Assembly: GCA_902803685.1 (NCBI GenBank)
Contig: CADCQR010000065.1
Coordinates: 1 to 23,164, forward strand
Length of the DNA stretch: 23,164 nt
Source: an uncultured Erysipelotrichaceae bacterium
Lineage (GTDB): Bacteria; Bacillota_I; Bacilli_A; RF39; UBA660
Direction of reading: 5' to 3'
A program made the translations under genes and the position numbers. The notes beneath the pieces are model-generated. The model ran no database searches and was not told the DNA's origin. It saw nothing but the letters and a program-made list of their open reading frames with translations. Positions 8,768-16,216 of the stretch are shown here, in pieces. Within the stretch, counting starts at the first letter, position 1. The number at the start of each line of letters is the position of its first letter.

Positions 8768-10078
8768 ATGAGTAATTTTACTATTTTACCAGCTGATACT
8801 TATACTGTTATTAATAAAACTGTAATTAATGATAGTGAATTGAAACTTATTAGTATGTTATATCAACCAATCATAGGTTTTACAGCAGTTTCCTTGTATC
8901 TGACTTTATTAAATGATTTAGATAAACTCCAAGTAATGAGTGATGAATTGACTCATCATCATCTTATGTCAACTATGCAGTTGAATCTTAAAGATATTTT
9001 CATTGCTAGAGAAAAGTTAGAAGCTGTTGGTTTATTAAAAACTTATATAAAAAAGGATTCTGTAAATAGCTATGTTTATTTAGTGTATTCTCCAATGAGT
9101 GCCAATGACTTTTTTAATCATCCTATATTGAATGTTGTTTTATTTAATAATCTAGGTAAAAAGGAATATGATAAATTACTTAGCTTTTATAAAATTCCTA
9201 AAATAAATTTAAAAGATTATGAGGATATAACTGCTTCATTTGATGAGGTTTTTGTTTCTGTTAGAGGAAATGTTTTAAATTTGGAAGATGATATAACTAA
9301 AAGAGATTCAAATAATATTATTTTAAATAAAGGAATAGATTTTAACTTATTAATAAGTTCTATACCTGAATCTAATTTAAATAAGAATTGTTTTAATGAT
9401 GAAATAAAAGAATTAATTAATTCTTTGAGCTTTACATATAATTTAAAAACTCTCGATATGCAAAATCTTGTTAGAGATGCTATTAACGAAAAAGGTTTGA
9501 TTGATAAAACAAAGTTAAGAAAGAGCTGTAGAGATTATTATCAATTTGAAAATAATGGCAATTTGCCAACTTTAATTTATAATAAGCAACCATCTTTCTT
9601 AAAAAATCCAGACGGTGATAATAGTAAATGGGGAAGGCTTGTCTATGCTTTTGAAAATTTGACTCCTTATCAGTTTTTAAAGGCAAAATATAAGGGTGCA
9701 GAACCAACGGCTAGGGATAAGAGACTTATTGAAAATTTATTGATTGAACAAAAATTTAATCCTGGTGTAGTTAATGTATTGATAGCTTATGTGTTAAAAA
9801 TAAATAATGAACAGTTGAAAAAAAGTTATGTGGAAACTATTGCTGGACAGTGGAAGAGACTTAATATTGAAACGGTTGAAGAGGCAATGAAAATTACTGA
9901 GAAAGAGCACAGAAAGACTAAGAAGATGATTAATAGTGACAAATCTAATAAAAAAGATGTATATAATCCTAAACATGTTAATGACACACCTATTTGGTTT
10001 GATAGTACCGAAAATAAAGCAGAGATATCGGATGAAGAAGCAATGGAATTAGATCAGATTTTAAAAGATCTTGTCTAA
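8768..10078 (+). CDS. dnaB: Replication initiation and membrane attachment protein DnaB (Firmicutes primosome)
   Basis: Primosomal protein that, in Bacillus, helps DnaA/DnaD/DnaI load the replicative helicase DnaC; unrelated to E. coli DnaB helicase. The N-terminal winged-helix part has the typical LKLISMLYQPIIGFTAVSLYL segment (about 25-46). The C-terminal DnaB_2/DnaD-like domain runs from YAFENLTPYQFLKAKYKGAE (about 295) to AGQWKRLNIETVEEAM (about 380), including the conserved GVVNVLIAYVLKINN. An acidic tail follows. The frame opens at GTG 8759, but AGGAGGTG (8754-8761) is ideally placed for ATG 8768 (436 residues). In Bacillus dnaI follows dnaB; here an HD-domain gene follows instead. Confidence 0.88.
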   Translation: MSNFTILPADTYTVINKTVINDSELKLISMLYQPIIGFTAVSLYLTLLNDLDKLQVMSDELTHHHLMSTMQLNLKDIFIAREKLEAVGLLKTYIKKDSVNSYVYLVYSPMSANDFFNHPILNVVLFNNLGKKEYDKLLSFYKIPKINLKDYEDITASFDEVFVSVRGNVLNLEDDITKRDSNNIILNKGIDFNLLISSIPESNLNKNCFNDEIKELINSLSFTYNLKTLDMQNLVRDAINEKGLIDKTKLRKSCRDYYQFENNGNLPTLIYNKQPSFLKNPDGDNSKWGRLVYAFENLTPYQFLKAKYKGAEPTARDKRLIENLLIEQKFNPGVVNVLIAYVLKINNEQLKKSYVETIAGQWKRLNIETVEEAMKITEKEHRKTKKMINSDKSNKKDVYNPKHVNDTPIWFDSTENKAEISDEEAMELDQILKDLV

Positions 10079-10105
10079 TTGTGTGTAAATCGTTTTTTTA
10101 TATTA

Positions 10106-10134
10106 TTGATATCTTATGATTTGTATGGTACCAT
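10106..10134 (+). promoter_or_regulatory. Probable promoter of the HD-domain gene
   Basis: TTGATA (10106-10111), 17-base spacer, TACCAT (10129-10134) with an extended -10 TGG just before. It lies between the dnaB stop and the ATG at 10163, which argues against a longer HD protein starting at 10079. Confidence 0.5.
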
Positions 10135-10162
10135 CTTATTAGGTTTTGTTAGGAATGATTTA

Positions 10163-10666
10163 ATGAATAAATATGGTAATGAAGAATTTTTTGAAATAAT
10201 TGAGCCAGTACTTAATGTAAGTGAATTTCAAGAATTGAATAATATTAGGCATCATGGAATGACTAGACTTGATCATTGCGTTAGAGTAGCTTATTATTCT
10301 TATAAGGTAACTAAGTTTTTAGGTCTTGATTACAAGTTAGTAACTAAAGCCGCTGTTTTGCATGACTTTTTTACTAACGAAGTAGAAGATATGAGCTTAT
10401 TAAAAAGATTTACTAAGCACCCACAGATTGCTTGTGATAATGCTTGTAAATATTTTGATTTAAATGATAAGCAAAAGGATATTATTTTGAAGCATATGTT
10501 TCCTATTACCTTGGTACCTTCTAAGTATATTGAAACATATATTGTTGATTTTGTTGATGATGTTGCAGCTATATATGAGAGATGTTATAGTTTTGGAAAT
10601 GAGTTCAGAGCTGCTATTGTATTCTTATTTTTATTGCTTATAGATTATTTTAAATTTCCAAAATAA
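10163..10666 (+). CDS. HD-domain phosphohydrolase-like protein
   Basis: 167-residue protein with a full set of HD-superfamily metal ligands: His30/His31 and His38 region (RHHGMTRLDHCVRVAYYSY), the HD dyad His67-Asp68 (AAVLHDFF), His86 (KHPQIA), His101 (LKHMF) and Asp129/Asp132-133 (VDFVDDVAAIYE). HD enzymes of this size hydrolyse phosphomonoesters, nucleotides or cyclic nucleotides; the substrate cannot be read here. The layout resembles the small HD proteins of Clostridia and Bacilli (YfbR/HDIG type). The C-terminus is hydrophobic (AAIVFLFLLLIDYF), perhaps a membrane-associated helix. The open frame runs up to a TTG at 10079, but AGGA eight bases before ATG 10163 and an intervening promoter favour the shorter form. 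Confidence 0.75.
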   Translation: MNKYGNEEFFEIIEPVLNVSEFQELNNIRHHGMTRLDHCVRVAYYSYKVTKFLGLDYKLVTKAAVLHDFFTNEVEDMSLLKRFTKHPQIACDNACKYFDLNDKQKDIILKHMFPITLVPSKYIETYIVDFVDDVAAIYERCYSFGNEFRAAIVFLFLLLIDYFKFPK

Positions 10667-10688
10667 TCGTAAATTTATATATTTTATT

Positions 10689-10717
10689 AGGGGAATAATA
10701 AACATTCTCTTTTTTTT
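10689..10717 (+). terminator. Intrinsic terminator after the HD gene
   Basis: AGGGGAAT (10689-10696) can pair with ATTCTCTT (10704-10711), including two G-U pairs, around AATAAAC. An eight-base T-run follows. Confidence 0.6.
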
Positions 10718-10729
10718 ATGTTATATCTA

Positions 10730-10738
10730 TGGTATAAT
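10730..10738 (+). promoter_or_regulatory. Extended -10 promoter for ppaC
   Basis: TGGTATAAT (10730-10738) is a perfect extended -10. The -35 position is a T-run without a good match. The start falls about 18 bases before the ppaC ATG. Confidence 0.6.
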
Positions 10739-10762
10739 TTTCCAAGAAAGAAGGGATACCAG

Positions 10763-12379
10763 ATGGGAAAAACATTTATTTTTGGACATAAGAAACCAGA
10801 TACTGATTCTATAACATCTGCTATTGGGTTATCTTATTTAAAAAATAGACTAGGTGAAGATACAGAACCTAGAAGATTAGGGGATATTAATAAAGAGACG
10901 GCTTATGCATTGCAGTATTTTGGATTGGATATACCAGAGTATTTAAATGATGTTAAGTTACAAATAAAAGATGTTGCTTACAACAGAGAATATGTAATTA
11001 ATGAAAATAAGAGTATTTATGATGGATATCAATTTATGCTTAAAGAGGAACTAACTGGAATTCCAGTTTGCAAGGATAATCAAGAATTATTAGGGTTAAT
11101 TACTTTAAAAGATTTATCTAGAACAATAATTAATGAGAATATAGAGCATTTATATACTTCTTATGATAATATTCTTAAGGTATTAAAAGGTAAAGCTTTA
11201 ATAAAAATTGACGATGAGATTGAAGGAAAGTTATTAGTTGCTGCATATAGGAGTACAACTTTTATTAATAATGTTGATTTATTCGAAGATACCGTACTGA
11301 TAGTTGGAGATAGACATAGTGTTATAGAACATGCAGTAAACAATAAAGTTAAGATGTTGATTATAACAGGTGATTCTGAGATAAAAGATGAGCATTTAGC
11401 AATTGCTAAAAAGAATAAGGTTAATGTTATTAGAACTTCATATGATTCTTATCACATTGCTAAATTAATAGGTTTGTGTAATTATATTAAGACCATGATT
11501 AGAACATATCATCCAGTTGTCTTTGAAGAAAGTGATTTTGTATCAAGTATGGTTGAAATGAATGAGAAGTTACAACATACAAATTATCCAATTGTTGATA
11601 AGGACAATAAGTGTTTAGGTCTACTCAGAATGAGAGATTTGGCAAATAAGATGCCAAAGGACGTTGTGTTAGTTGATCACAATGAACCATTACAGAGTGC
11701 TGAAGGAATTAGCGAATCTAATATTATTGAAATAATAGATCATCATGCTATTAGTTCGTTAAGTACTGCTCAGCCTATAAATTATAGAAATATGGCAGTT
11801 GGTTCTACATGTACAATCGTTTATAATATGTATAAAGAAAGAAACGTATATATTCCAAAGAATATAGCAGGAGCTTTACTTTCTGGAATACTTTCTGATA
11901 CTTTGATTTTAAAAAGCCCAACAGCTACTCCACTAGATAAAGAGGCAATTGAAGCGTTGGCTAAAGTGGCTGAAGTAGATTATGAAGCATATGGTATGGA
12001 AATGTTAAAAGCTGGAACTTCAATAGACGGAATGACTAAAGAACAAATAATTTATAATGACTTCAAATATTATACGGCAGGCGATCATAAGTTTGGAATA
12101 GGGCAGTTCTTTACGATGAATTTTGATGAAATGAAGAAAAGTTTAGATGAATATGTTGATATTTTGGATAAAGAATGTGAGCAAAATGAATGTTCATTGA
12201 TGTGTTTATATATAACAGATATAATTTTAAATGGTAGCTACATAATTTATAATAGAAAAGCGCAAGAATATATGAAAGTTGCTTATGATCAATATGATGT
12301 TGAAGAAGGATTCTTTGTTGAAAATTGTGTTTCTCGTAAGAAAAATGCAGTACCTGTTATTATGCCGGTTTTTGAATAA
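10763..12379 (+). CDS. ppaC: Manganese-dependent family II inorganic pyrophosphatase with CBS-DRTGG-CBS regulatory insert
   Basis: Hydrolyses pyrophosphate in the cytoplasm, pulling biosynthetic reactions forward. The DHH catalytic domain is split: His9, Asp13 and Asp15 (GHKKPDTDS) come first, and Asp305 (LVDHNE), His327-His328 (IDHHA) and Asp379 (LSGILSDT) come after a large insert of about 235 residues. The insert reads as CBS (about 70-120), DRTGG-like (about 130-245, VGDRHSVIEHA) and a second CBS (about 250-298). DHHA2 (about 420-538) ends with the substrate motif SRKK (524-527). In studied clostridial enzymes this insert binds AMP/ADP (inhibition) and ATP or diadenosine polyphosphates (activation). 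The frame opens at 10718, but AAGGGA precedes ATG 10763 and MGKTFIFGHK is the family start. 538 residues. DUF368 follows after 11 bases. Confidence 0.93.
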   Translation: MGKTFIFGHKKPDTDSITSAIGLSYLKNRLGEDTEPRRLGDINKETAYALQYFGLDIPEYLNDVKLQIKDVAYNREYVINENKSIYDGYQFMLKEELTGIPVCKDNQELLGLITLKDLSRTIINENIEHLYTSYDNILKVLKGKALIKIDDEIEGKLLVAAYRSTTFINNVDLFEDTVLIVGDRHSVIEHAVNNKVKMLIITGDSEIKDEHLAIAKKNKVNVIRTSYDSYHIAKLIGLCNYIKTMIRTYHPVVFEESDFVSSMVEMNEKLQHTNYPIVDKDNKCLGLLRMRDLANKMPKDVVLVDHNEPLQSAEGISESNIIEIIDHHAISSLSTAQPINYRNMAVGSTCTIVYNMYKERNVYIPKNIAGALLSGILSDTLILKSPTATPLDKEAIEALAKVAEVDYEAYGMEMLKAGTSIDGMTKEQIIYNDFKYYTAGDHKFGIGQFFTMNFDEMKKSLDEYVDILDKECEQNECSLMCLYITDIILNGSYIIYNRKAQEYMKVAYDQYDVEEGFFVENCVSRKKNAVPVIMPVFE

Positions 12380-12390
12380 AGGAGTATTGG

Positions 12391-13227
12391 ATGAAGGATA
12401 AATTATTGTATATAATAAAGGGCTTTTTCTTTGGAATAGCTAATATAATTCCAGGAGTTAGTGGCGGAACGATTGCTATTACTATGGGTATTTATGAAGA
12501 GCTGATAGGTTCTATTTCCAATTTCTTTAAAAATCCTAAGAAGAGTATAAATTATTTATGGCCAATTGGAGTTGGAGCTGTATTGTCAATTTTACTTATG
12601 AGTAAACTTATAAGTTATTGTTTGGATAGATTTCCAGCTCCTACAACTTTGTTTTTTATCGGTTTAATTCTAGGTGGTATACCATTAATTACTAAGAAGA
12701 TAAAAAAACAGAAATTTAATATAGTTAATATATTGTTATTCTCATTTGCTTTTTTTATAATCATGTGGATGACTTTTACTAAAGCTGGTGGGATGAATAT
12801 TAATATTTATAATATAAATATTTTGACGATGTTACTTTTATTCTTGATTGGAATGGTGGCAGCTGGTTGTATGGTTATACCTGGTATAAGTGGTTCATTT
12901 GTTTTAATGTTGTTGGGAGCTTATAAGCCAATAATTGATACCATTGGTAATTTGACAAACTTTTCTTTATTAGGAAAAAATTTATTAATACTTTGTCCTT
13001 TTGGAATAGGTGTTGTAGTTGGTGTTATTGTGATTGCTAAGATTTTAGAATGGCTATTTAAAAAATATGAAACAGCAACATATTATGCAATCTTGGGATT
13101 TATCTTGGCTAGTATTGTTGCACTAGCTGTTGGAATTTTTGGTGTTAAGATTTCAAGTTTGGAATTTATTATTGGTACAGCTTTATTGGTTATTGGTACA
13201 ACAGTTGGTTATAAATTGGGTGAATAA
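12391..13227 (+). CDS. DUF368 membrane protein, PopT-type undecaprenyl phosphate translocase
   Basis: 278-residue polytopic membrane protein with about eight hydrophobic segments. The DUF368 signature appears twice in an inverted-repeat manner: NIIPGVSGGTIAI (18-30) near the start and MVIPGISGSFVLMLLG (161-176) in the second half. DUF368 proteins (PopT) have been shown to return undecaprenyl phosphate across the membrane for reuse in cell-wall synthesis; assignment here is by family. AGGAG lies seven bases before the ATG. It starts 11 bases after ppaC without a terminator between, so both are on one transcript. A plausible but unproven link is that lipid carrier recycling and pyrophosphate removal both serve polymer synthesis. 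Confidence 0.9.
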   Translation: MKDKLLYIIKGFFFGIANIIPGVSGGTIAITMGIYEELIGSISNFFKNPKKSINYLWPIGVGAVLSILLMSKLISYCLDRFPAPTTLFFIGLILGGIPLITKKIKKQKFNIVNILLFSFAFFIIMWMTFTKAGGMNINIYNINILTMLLLFLIGMVAAGCMVIPGISGSFVLMLLGAYKPIIDTIGNLTNFSLLGKNLLILCPFGIGVVVGVIVIAKILEWLFKKYETATYYAILGFILASIVALAVGIFGVKISSLEFIIGTALLVIGTTVGYKLGE

Positions 13228-13241
13228 TGCTACTATTTTAT

Positions 13242-13269
13242 AAAAGACGATAAGTCTTTTTCTTTTTTT
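13242..13269 (+). terminator. Intrinsic terminator after ppaC-DUF368
   Basis: AAAAGAC (13242-13248) pairs with GTCTTTT (13254-13260) around GATAA, followed by a T-rich run. Part of it (13247-13257) is complementary to 13303-13313, see findings. Confidence 0.8.
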
Positions 13270-13313
13270 AGAAAAGTGTTGTTCTATTAATATTAATTTG
13301 ATAGACTTATCGT
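13247..13313. repeat. 11-base perfect inverted repeat spanning terminator and following leader
   Basis: ACGATAAGTCT (13247-13257) and AGACTTATCGT (13303-13313) are exact reverse complements with 45 bases between. The left arm covers the loop and right half of the terminator stem. Confidence 0.6.
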
Positions 13314-13354
13314 GTATGGTATTTAATTTTTGATAATTTTATACTTCTTAGTAA

Positions 13355-13360
13355 TATAAT
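13355..13360 (+). promoter_or_regulatory. Probable -10 element for the PF06541 gene
   Basis: TATAAT 19 bases before the chosen ATG. TTGATA (13330-13335) is upstream with a long 19-base spacer, so the -35 assignment is weak. Confidence 0.4.
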
Positions 13361-13378
13361 TAGATAGAGGTGTAGATG

Positions 13379-14146
13379 ATGGAAAGTTTCCTTAAACTCT
13401 TTTTGCTATTTATAATATATAGTTTTATAGGATATTTAGCAGAAGTAATATATTGTTCTATTTGTAATAGAAAAATTGTATTAAATAGGGGATTCCTGAT
13501 TGGCCCGATTCTTCCTATATATGGATGCGGGGCATTGGTAATTGTTCATTTGTTAGAACGGTATGCTAATGATGTTTTAGTGTTATTTATAATGAGTTTT
13601 ATTTCTTGTTGTATTATTGAATATTTCGCTAGTTTGATAATGGAGAAGATATTCCATTTACGCTGGTGGGACTATAGTGAAAGAAAATTCAATGTTAATG
13701 GTAGAATTTGTTTAACTAATGGGATTTTATTTGGTTTAGGTGGTTTGCTTTTAACTAAGTATATTAATCCAGTTATAGATAAATTTCTTTCTATATTTTC
13801 AACAACAACTATTATTAATGTATCATTTGTAGTATTATGTTTATTTTTAATAGATTTCATTTTATCTACAAGAATTATTTTTGGTCTCAGGTCTAATATT
13901 AGTAAAATAACTTCTAGAGATGCAACAACACAGATAAAGAAAGAAGTAAATCTATTTTTAAAAAGTCACAATATATTGACTGGGCGTTTGATTAAGTCTT
14001 TCCCTAATTTGGAGAAGATTAATGGTCCTCGTATAGAAAAGTTTTTGAATATTTTTAGCAAAGTAAAGAAAGAATTGGAGAAAATACGAAAGAAAGAAAG
14101 AAAACGTGTTGAAAAGGAAAAAAGGCACAGCAAAAGAAGAGGTTAA
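13379..14146 (+). CDS. PF06541 family membrane protein (annotated as putative ABC transporter permease)
   Basis: 255-residue membrane protein. Hydrophobic helices lie near 5-25, 38-60, 65-90, 112-130 and 140-165. Conserved family features are the N-terminal YSFIGYLAEVIYCSI, LNRGFLIGPILPIYGCGA, the WWDYSERKFNVNGRICLTNG segment and FGLGG. The family is often labelled putative ABC transporter permease, but no ATPase partner is adjacent and the real role is unclear. The last ~80 residues are cytoplasmic and very basic, ending in a Lys/Arg/Glu coiled-coil-like tail (KKELEKIRKKERKRVEKEK). Two ATGs are adjacent (13376, 13379); GAGGTG lies six bases before the second, chosen here. Closed by a terminator at its stop. 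Confidence 0.85.
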   Translation: MESFLKLFLLFIIYSFIGYLAEVIYCSICNRKIVLNRGFLIGPILPIYGCGALVIVHLLERYANDVLVLFIMSFISCCIIEYFASLIMEKIFHLRWWDYSERKFNVNGRICLTNGILFGLGGLLLTKYINPVIDKFLSIFSTTTIINVSFVVLCLFLIDFILSTRIIFGLRSNISKITSRDATTQIKKEVNLFLKSHNILTGRLIKSFPNLEKINGPRIEKFLNIFSKVKKELEKIRKKERKRVEKEKRHSKRRG

Positions 14147-14163
14147 TTGTAACCTTTTTATTT
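14140..14163 (+). terminator. Intrinsic terminator after the PF06541 gene
   Basis: AGGTTA (14140-14145) pairs with TAACCT (14150-14155) around ATTG, followed by TTTTATTTT. The stop codon lies in the stem-loop. Confidence 0.65.
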
Positions 14164-14215
14164 TGTATTTTAAATTGGCTTATTTTTATGGTATTATTAG
14201 TATAGGTGAGTAAAA

Positions 14216-14809
14216 ATGCCAAAAAATATTCTAACACCTAGTGGTAAAGTTATAAAATGTATTGAGTCGCAGCGAATAAATAATAACTTGTTAGAGGGAT
14301 TAAAAATTTGTATATGCAAAATATCAAGAATGGAAAATGATAAAGAAATTGAGGAGTACCTTTCTTTTGGAAATACTAGTTATTTTAATTTAAAAGAGGA
14401 AATTGCTCGCCTGCTTTTATTAGCAACAACCTTACCAGTTAATGTTTCACCCGTTATTGATATTGGCACTAAGAGCAAATCTGATGATATTTTAAGTGTA
14501 AATTCAATGTTTATTAAAGAATTATTTAATTCTGCACATCGTAAGAAAAAAAATTCATTTATAAATAGTGATTTTTATAAATCTATATCTAGTAAAGTTG
14601 AAGAGATGGAAGTTAAATATCATTTTGAAAAAAAATTCTATTTGGGTGATGGTATTGTATTGATAAAGAATATTAGAAATTTATATATATCTAATGTTGA
14701 TAATAGTCTAGCAAGCAATAAGCTTGATTTTAGATATAGGGAACCTCTAATAGAATTATTTCAATATATTTTAGATTGTACCTTGAAAAGAATAAGAAAT
14801 GGAGTGTAG
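14216..14809 (+). CDS. Hypothetical protein upstream of the phosphohexomutase
   Basis: 197-residue soluble protein that I do not recognise. It opens with a beta-like segment (TPSGKVIKCIESQR), then alternates short helices and strands. A conserved-looking hydrophobic helix is EEIARLLLLATTLP (about 61-74), and the end is helical and basic (ELFQYILDCTLKRIRNG). AGGTGAG lies five bases before the ATG. Its last codons (GGA GTG TAG) form the ribosome binding site of the next gene, which starts four bases after its stop; the two are therefore co-transcribed and probably translationally coupled. No signal peptide, membrane helix or catalytic motif is visible. A weak promoter (TTGGCT at 14175, TAGTAT at 14198) precedes it. 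Confidence 0.7.
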   Translation: MPKNILTPSGKVIKCIESQRINNNLLEGLKICICKISRMENDKEIEEYLSFGNTSYFNLKEEIARLLLLATTLPVNVSPVIDIGTKSKSDDILSVNSMFIKELFNSAHRKKKNSFINSDFYKSISSKVEEMEVKYHFEKKFYLGDGIVLIKNIRNLYISNVDNSLASNKLDFRYREPLIELFQYILDCTLKRIRNGV

Positions 14810-14813
14810 TCAA

Positions 14814-16190
14814 ATGTATAGTTATAAAAAGGATATTAATAAAAATATTTTTAGGGGATATGATATAAGGGGAATTGTCCCAACAGAAATAGATATAGAT
14901 ACAGCCTATACTATTGGAAGAGGATTTGGGAGTTATATTAGAAGTATTGGTAAAACAACTGCTGTCATTGGACATGATAATAGATTTAGTAGTCAAGATT
15001 TGTATGATGCCTTACGGACCGGTATTATTGAGTCTGGTATTGATGTTATATGTTTGGGATTATGTACAACACCTATGTATTATTATGCCTGTATCAAATT
15101 GCAAGTTTATAGTGGTGTAATGGTTACTGCTAGTCACAATCCTAAAGATGATAATGGATTTAAGTTTGCATTTGACGAATCAGGTAATTGTAAGGGCCAA
15201 GAGATACAAGACTTTTTACAGTATATAATAGACAATAATTTTTATACTGGCTTTGGTAATGTAACTAATTATGATATTAGGCCTGATTATATTGAATTAT
15301 TTAGAAATAATTTGAACTTTGGTAATAGACGGCTAAAAGTAGTTATGGATCCAGGAAATGGAACTACTTCAATCATTGCAAAAGATATATATAAAATGTT
15401 TCCAATTGATTTAATTACTATTAACGATGTATCAGATGGCAGTTTTCCTAATCACCATCCAGATCCTTGTGTAGAATCTAACTTGGAGCAACTAAAGATG
15501 AAAGTTCTTGAAGAGCATGCTGATATAGGAATTGCTTTTGATGGTGATGGTGATAGAGTAGGCGTTGTTACTGGTAATGGTACTTATATTCCAACAGATA
15601 AATATATGATAATTATTATTAGAGATATAATTAATAAAGTTCAACGTAAAAAGTTTTTATATGATGTTAAGTGTACTAAGGCTCTAAGTGATGAGATAAA
15701 GAAATTAGGTGGAGAAGAAATCTGTTATCGTACTGGTAATTCTTATACTAAGGCTATGGTTACTGAGGCAGATCTGCCATTTGGAGGTGAATTATCTGGA
15801 CATGTTTATTTTAGAGATAGATGGCCTGGATTTGATTCTGGATTGTATGCTGGGCTTAGGATTTTAGAGATTCTTTCGAATACAGAAAAAACGGTTGAAG
15901 AATTGCTTGAGGGAATTAATGAATATTATTCAACAGATGAGATTAAAATAAAATCTTCAGATGATATAAAATTTGGTGTAATTGAAAAGATAAGACAATA
16001 TGCTGATAGTAAAAGCTACAATTATTTGACTATTGACGGTGTTAAAGTACTATTTGATGATGGTTGGGTATTAGTTAGAGCAAGTAATACTGGACCAAAT
16101 ATTACTGTTAGAGTTGAATCAAGTAGTGAAGAAAAATTAAAGTTATTGCAAAAAGAATTTATAGATAAAATAGAAGAATTTAATGAATAA
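14814..16190 (+). CDS. Phosphohexomutase (phosphomannomutase/phosphoglucomutase, AlgC/ManB type)
   Basis: Interconverts hexose-1- and hexose-6-phosphates (mannose and/or glucose) to feed nucleotide-sugar synthesis. All four signature loops of the alpha-D-phosphohexomutase family are present: phosphoserine loop TASHNP with Ser107 (AlgC uses Ser108), metal loop DGDGDRVG, sugar-binding loop GGELSGHVYFRD, and phosphate-binding loop RASNTGPNITVRVE near the C-terminus. The N-terminal IFRGYDIRGIVPTEI is typical of the PMM/PGM branch, not of GlmM or of the long PgcA. The frame opens at ATG 14799, but GGAGTG (14801-14806) serves ATG 14814 with seven bases spacing; 458 residues. Mannose versus glucose preference cannot be read from this. 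Two unrecognised paralogues follow. Confidence 0.92.
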   Translation: MYSYKKDINKNIFRGYDIRGIVPTEIDIDTAYTIGRGFGSYIRSIGKTTAVIGHDNRFSSQDLYDALRTGIIESGIDVICLGLCTTPMYYYACIKLQVYSGVMVTASHNPKDDNGFKFAFDESGNCKGQEIQDFLQYIIDNNFYTGFGNVTNYDIRPDYIELFRNNLNFGNRRLKVVMDPGNGTTSIIAKDIYKMFPIDLITINDVSDGSFPNHHPDPCVESNLEQLKMKVLEEHADIGIAFDGDGDRVGVVTGNGTYIPTDKYMIIIIRDIINKVQRKKFLYDVKCTKALSDEIKKLGGEEICYRTGNSYTKAMVTEADLPFGGELSGHVYFRDRWPGFDSGLYAGLRILEILSNTEKTVEELLEGINEYYSTDEIKIKSSDDIKFGVIEKIRQYADSKSYNYLTIDGVKVLFDDGWVLVRASNTGPNITVRVESSSEEKLKLLQKEFIDKIEEFNE

Positions 16191-16216
16191 ATAAAAGTTC
16201 ACAGGAGGTTTTGGAT

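Noticed and set aside
10079..10162. N-terminal extension of the HD protein from TTG 10079
   Set aside because: It overlaps the dnaB stop, lacks a ribosome binding site and contains the probable promoter of the gene.
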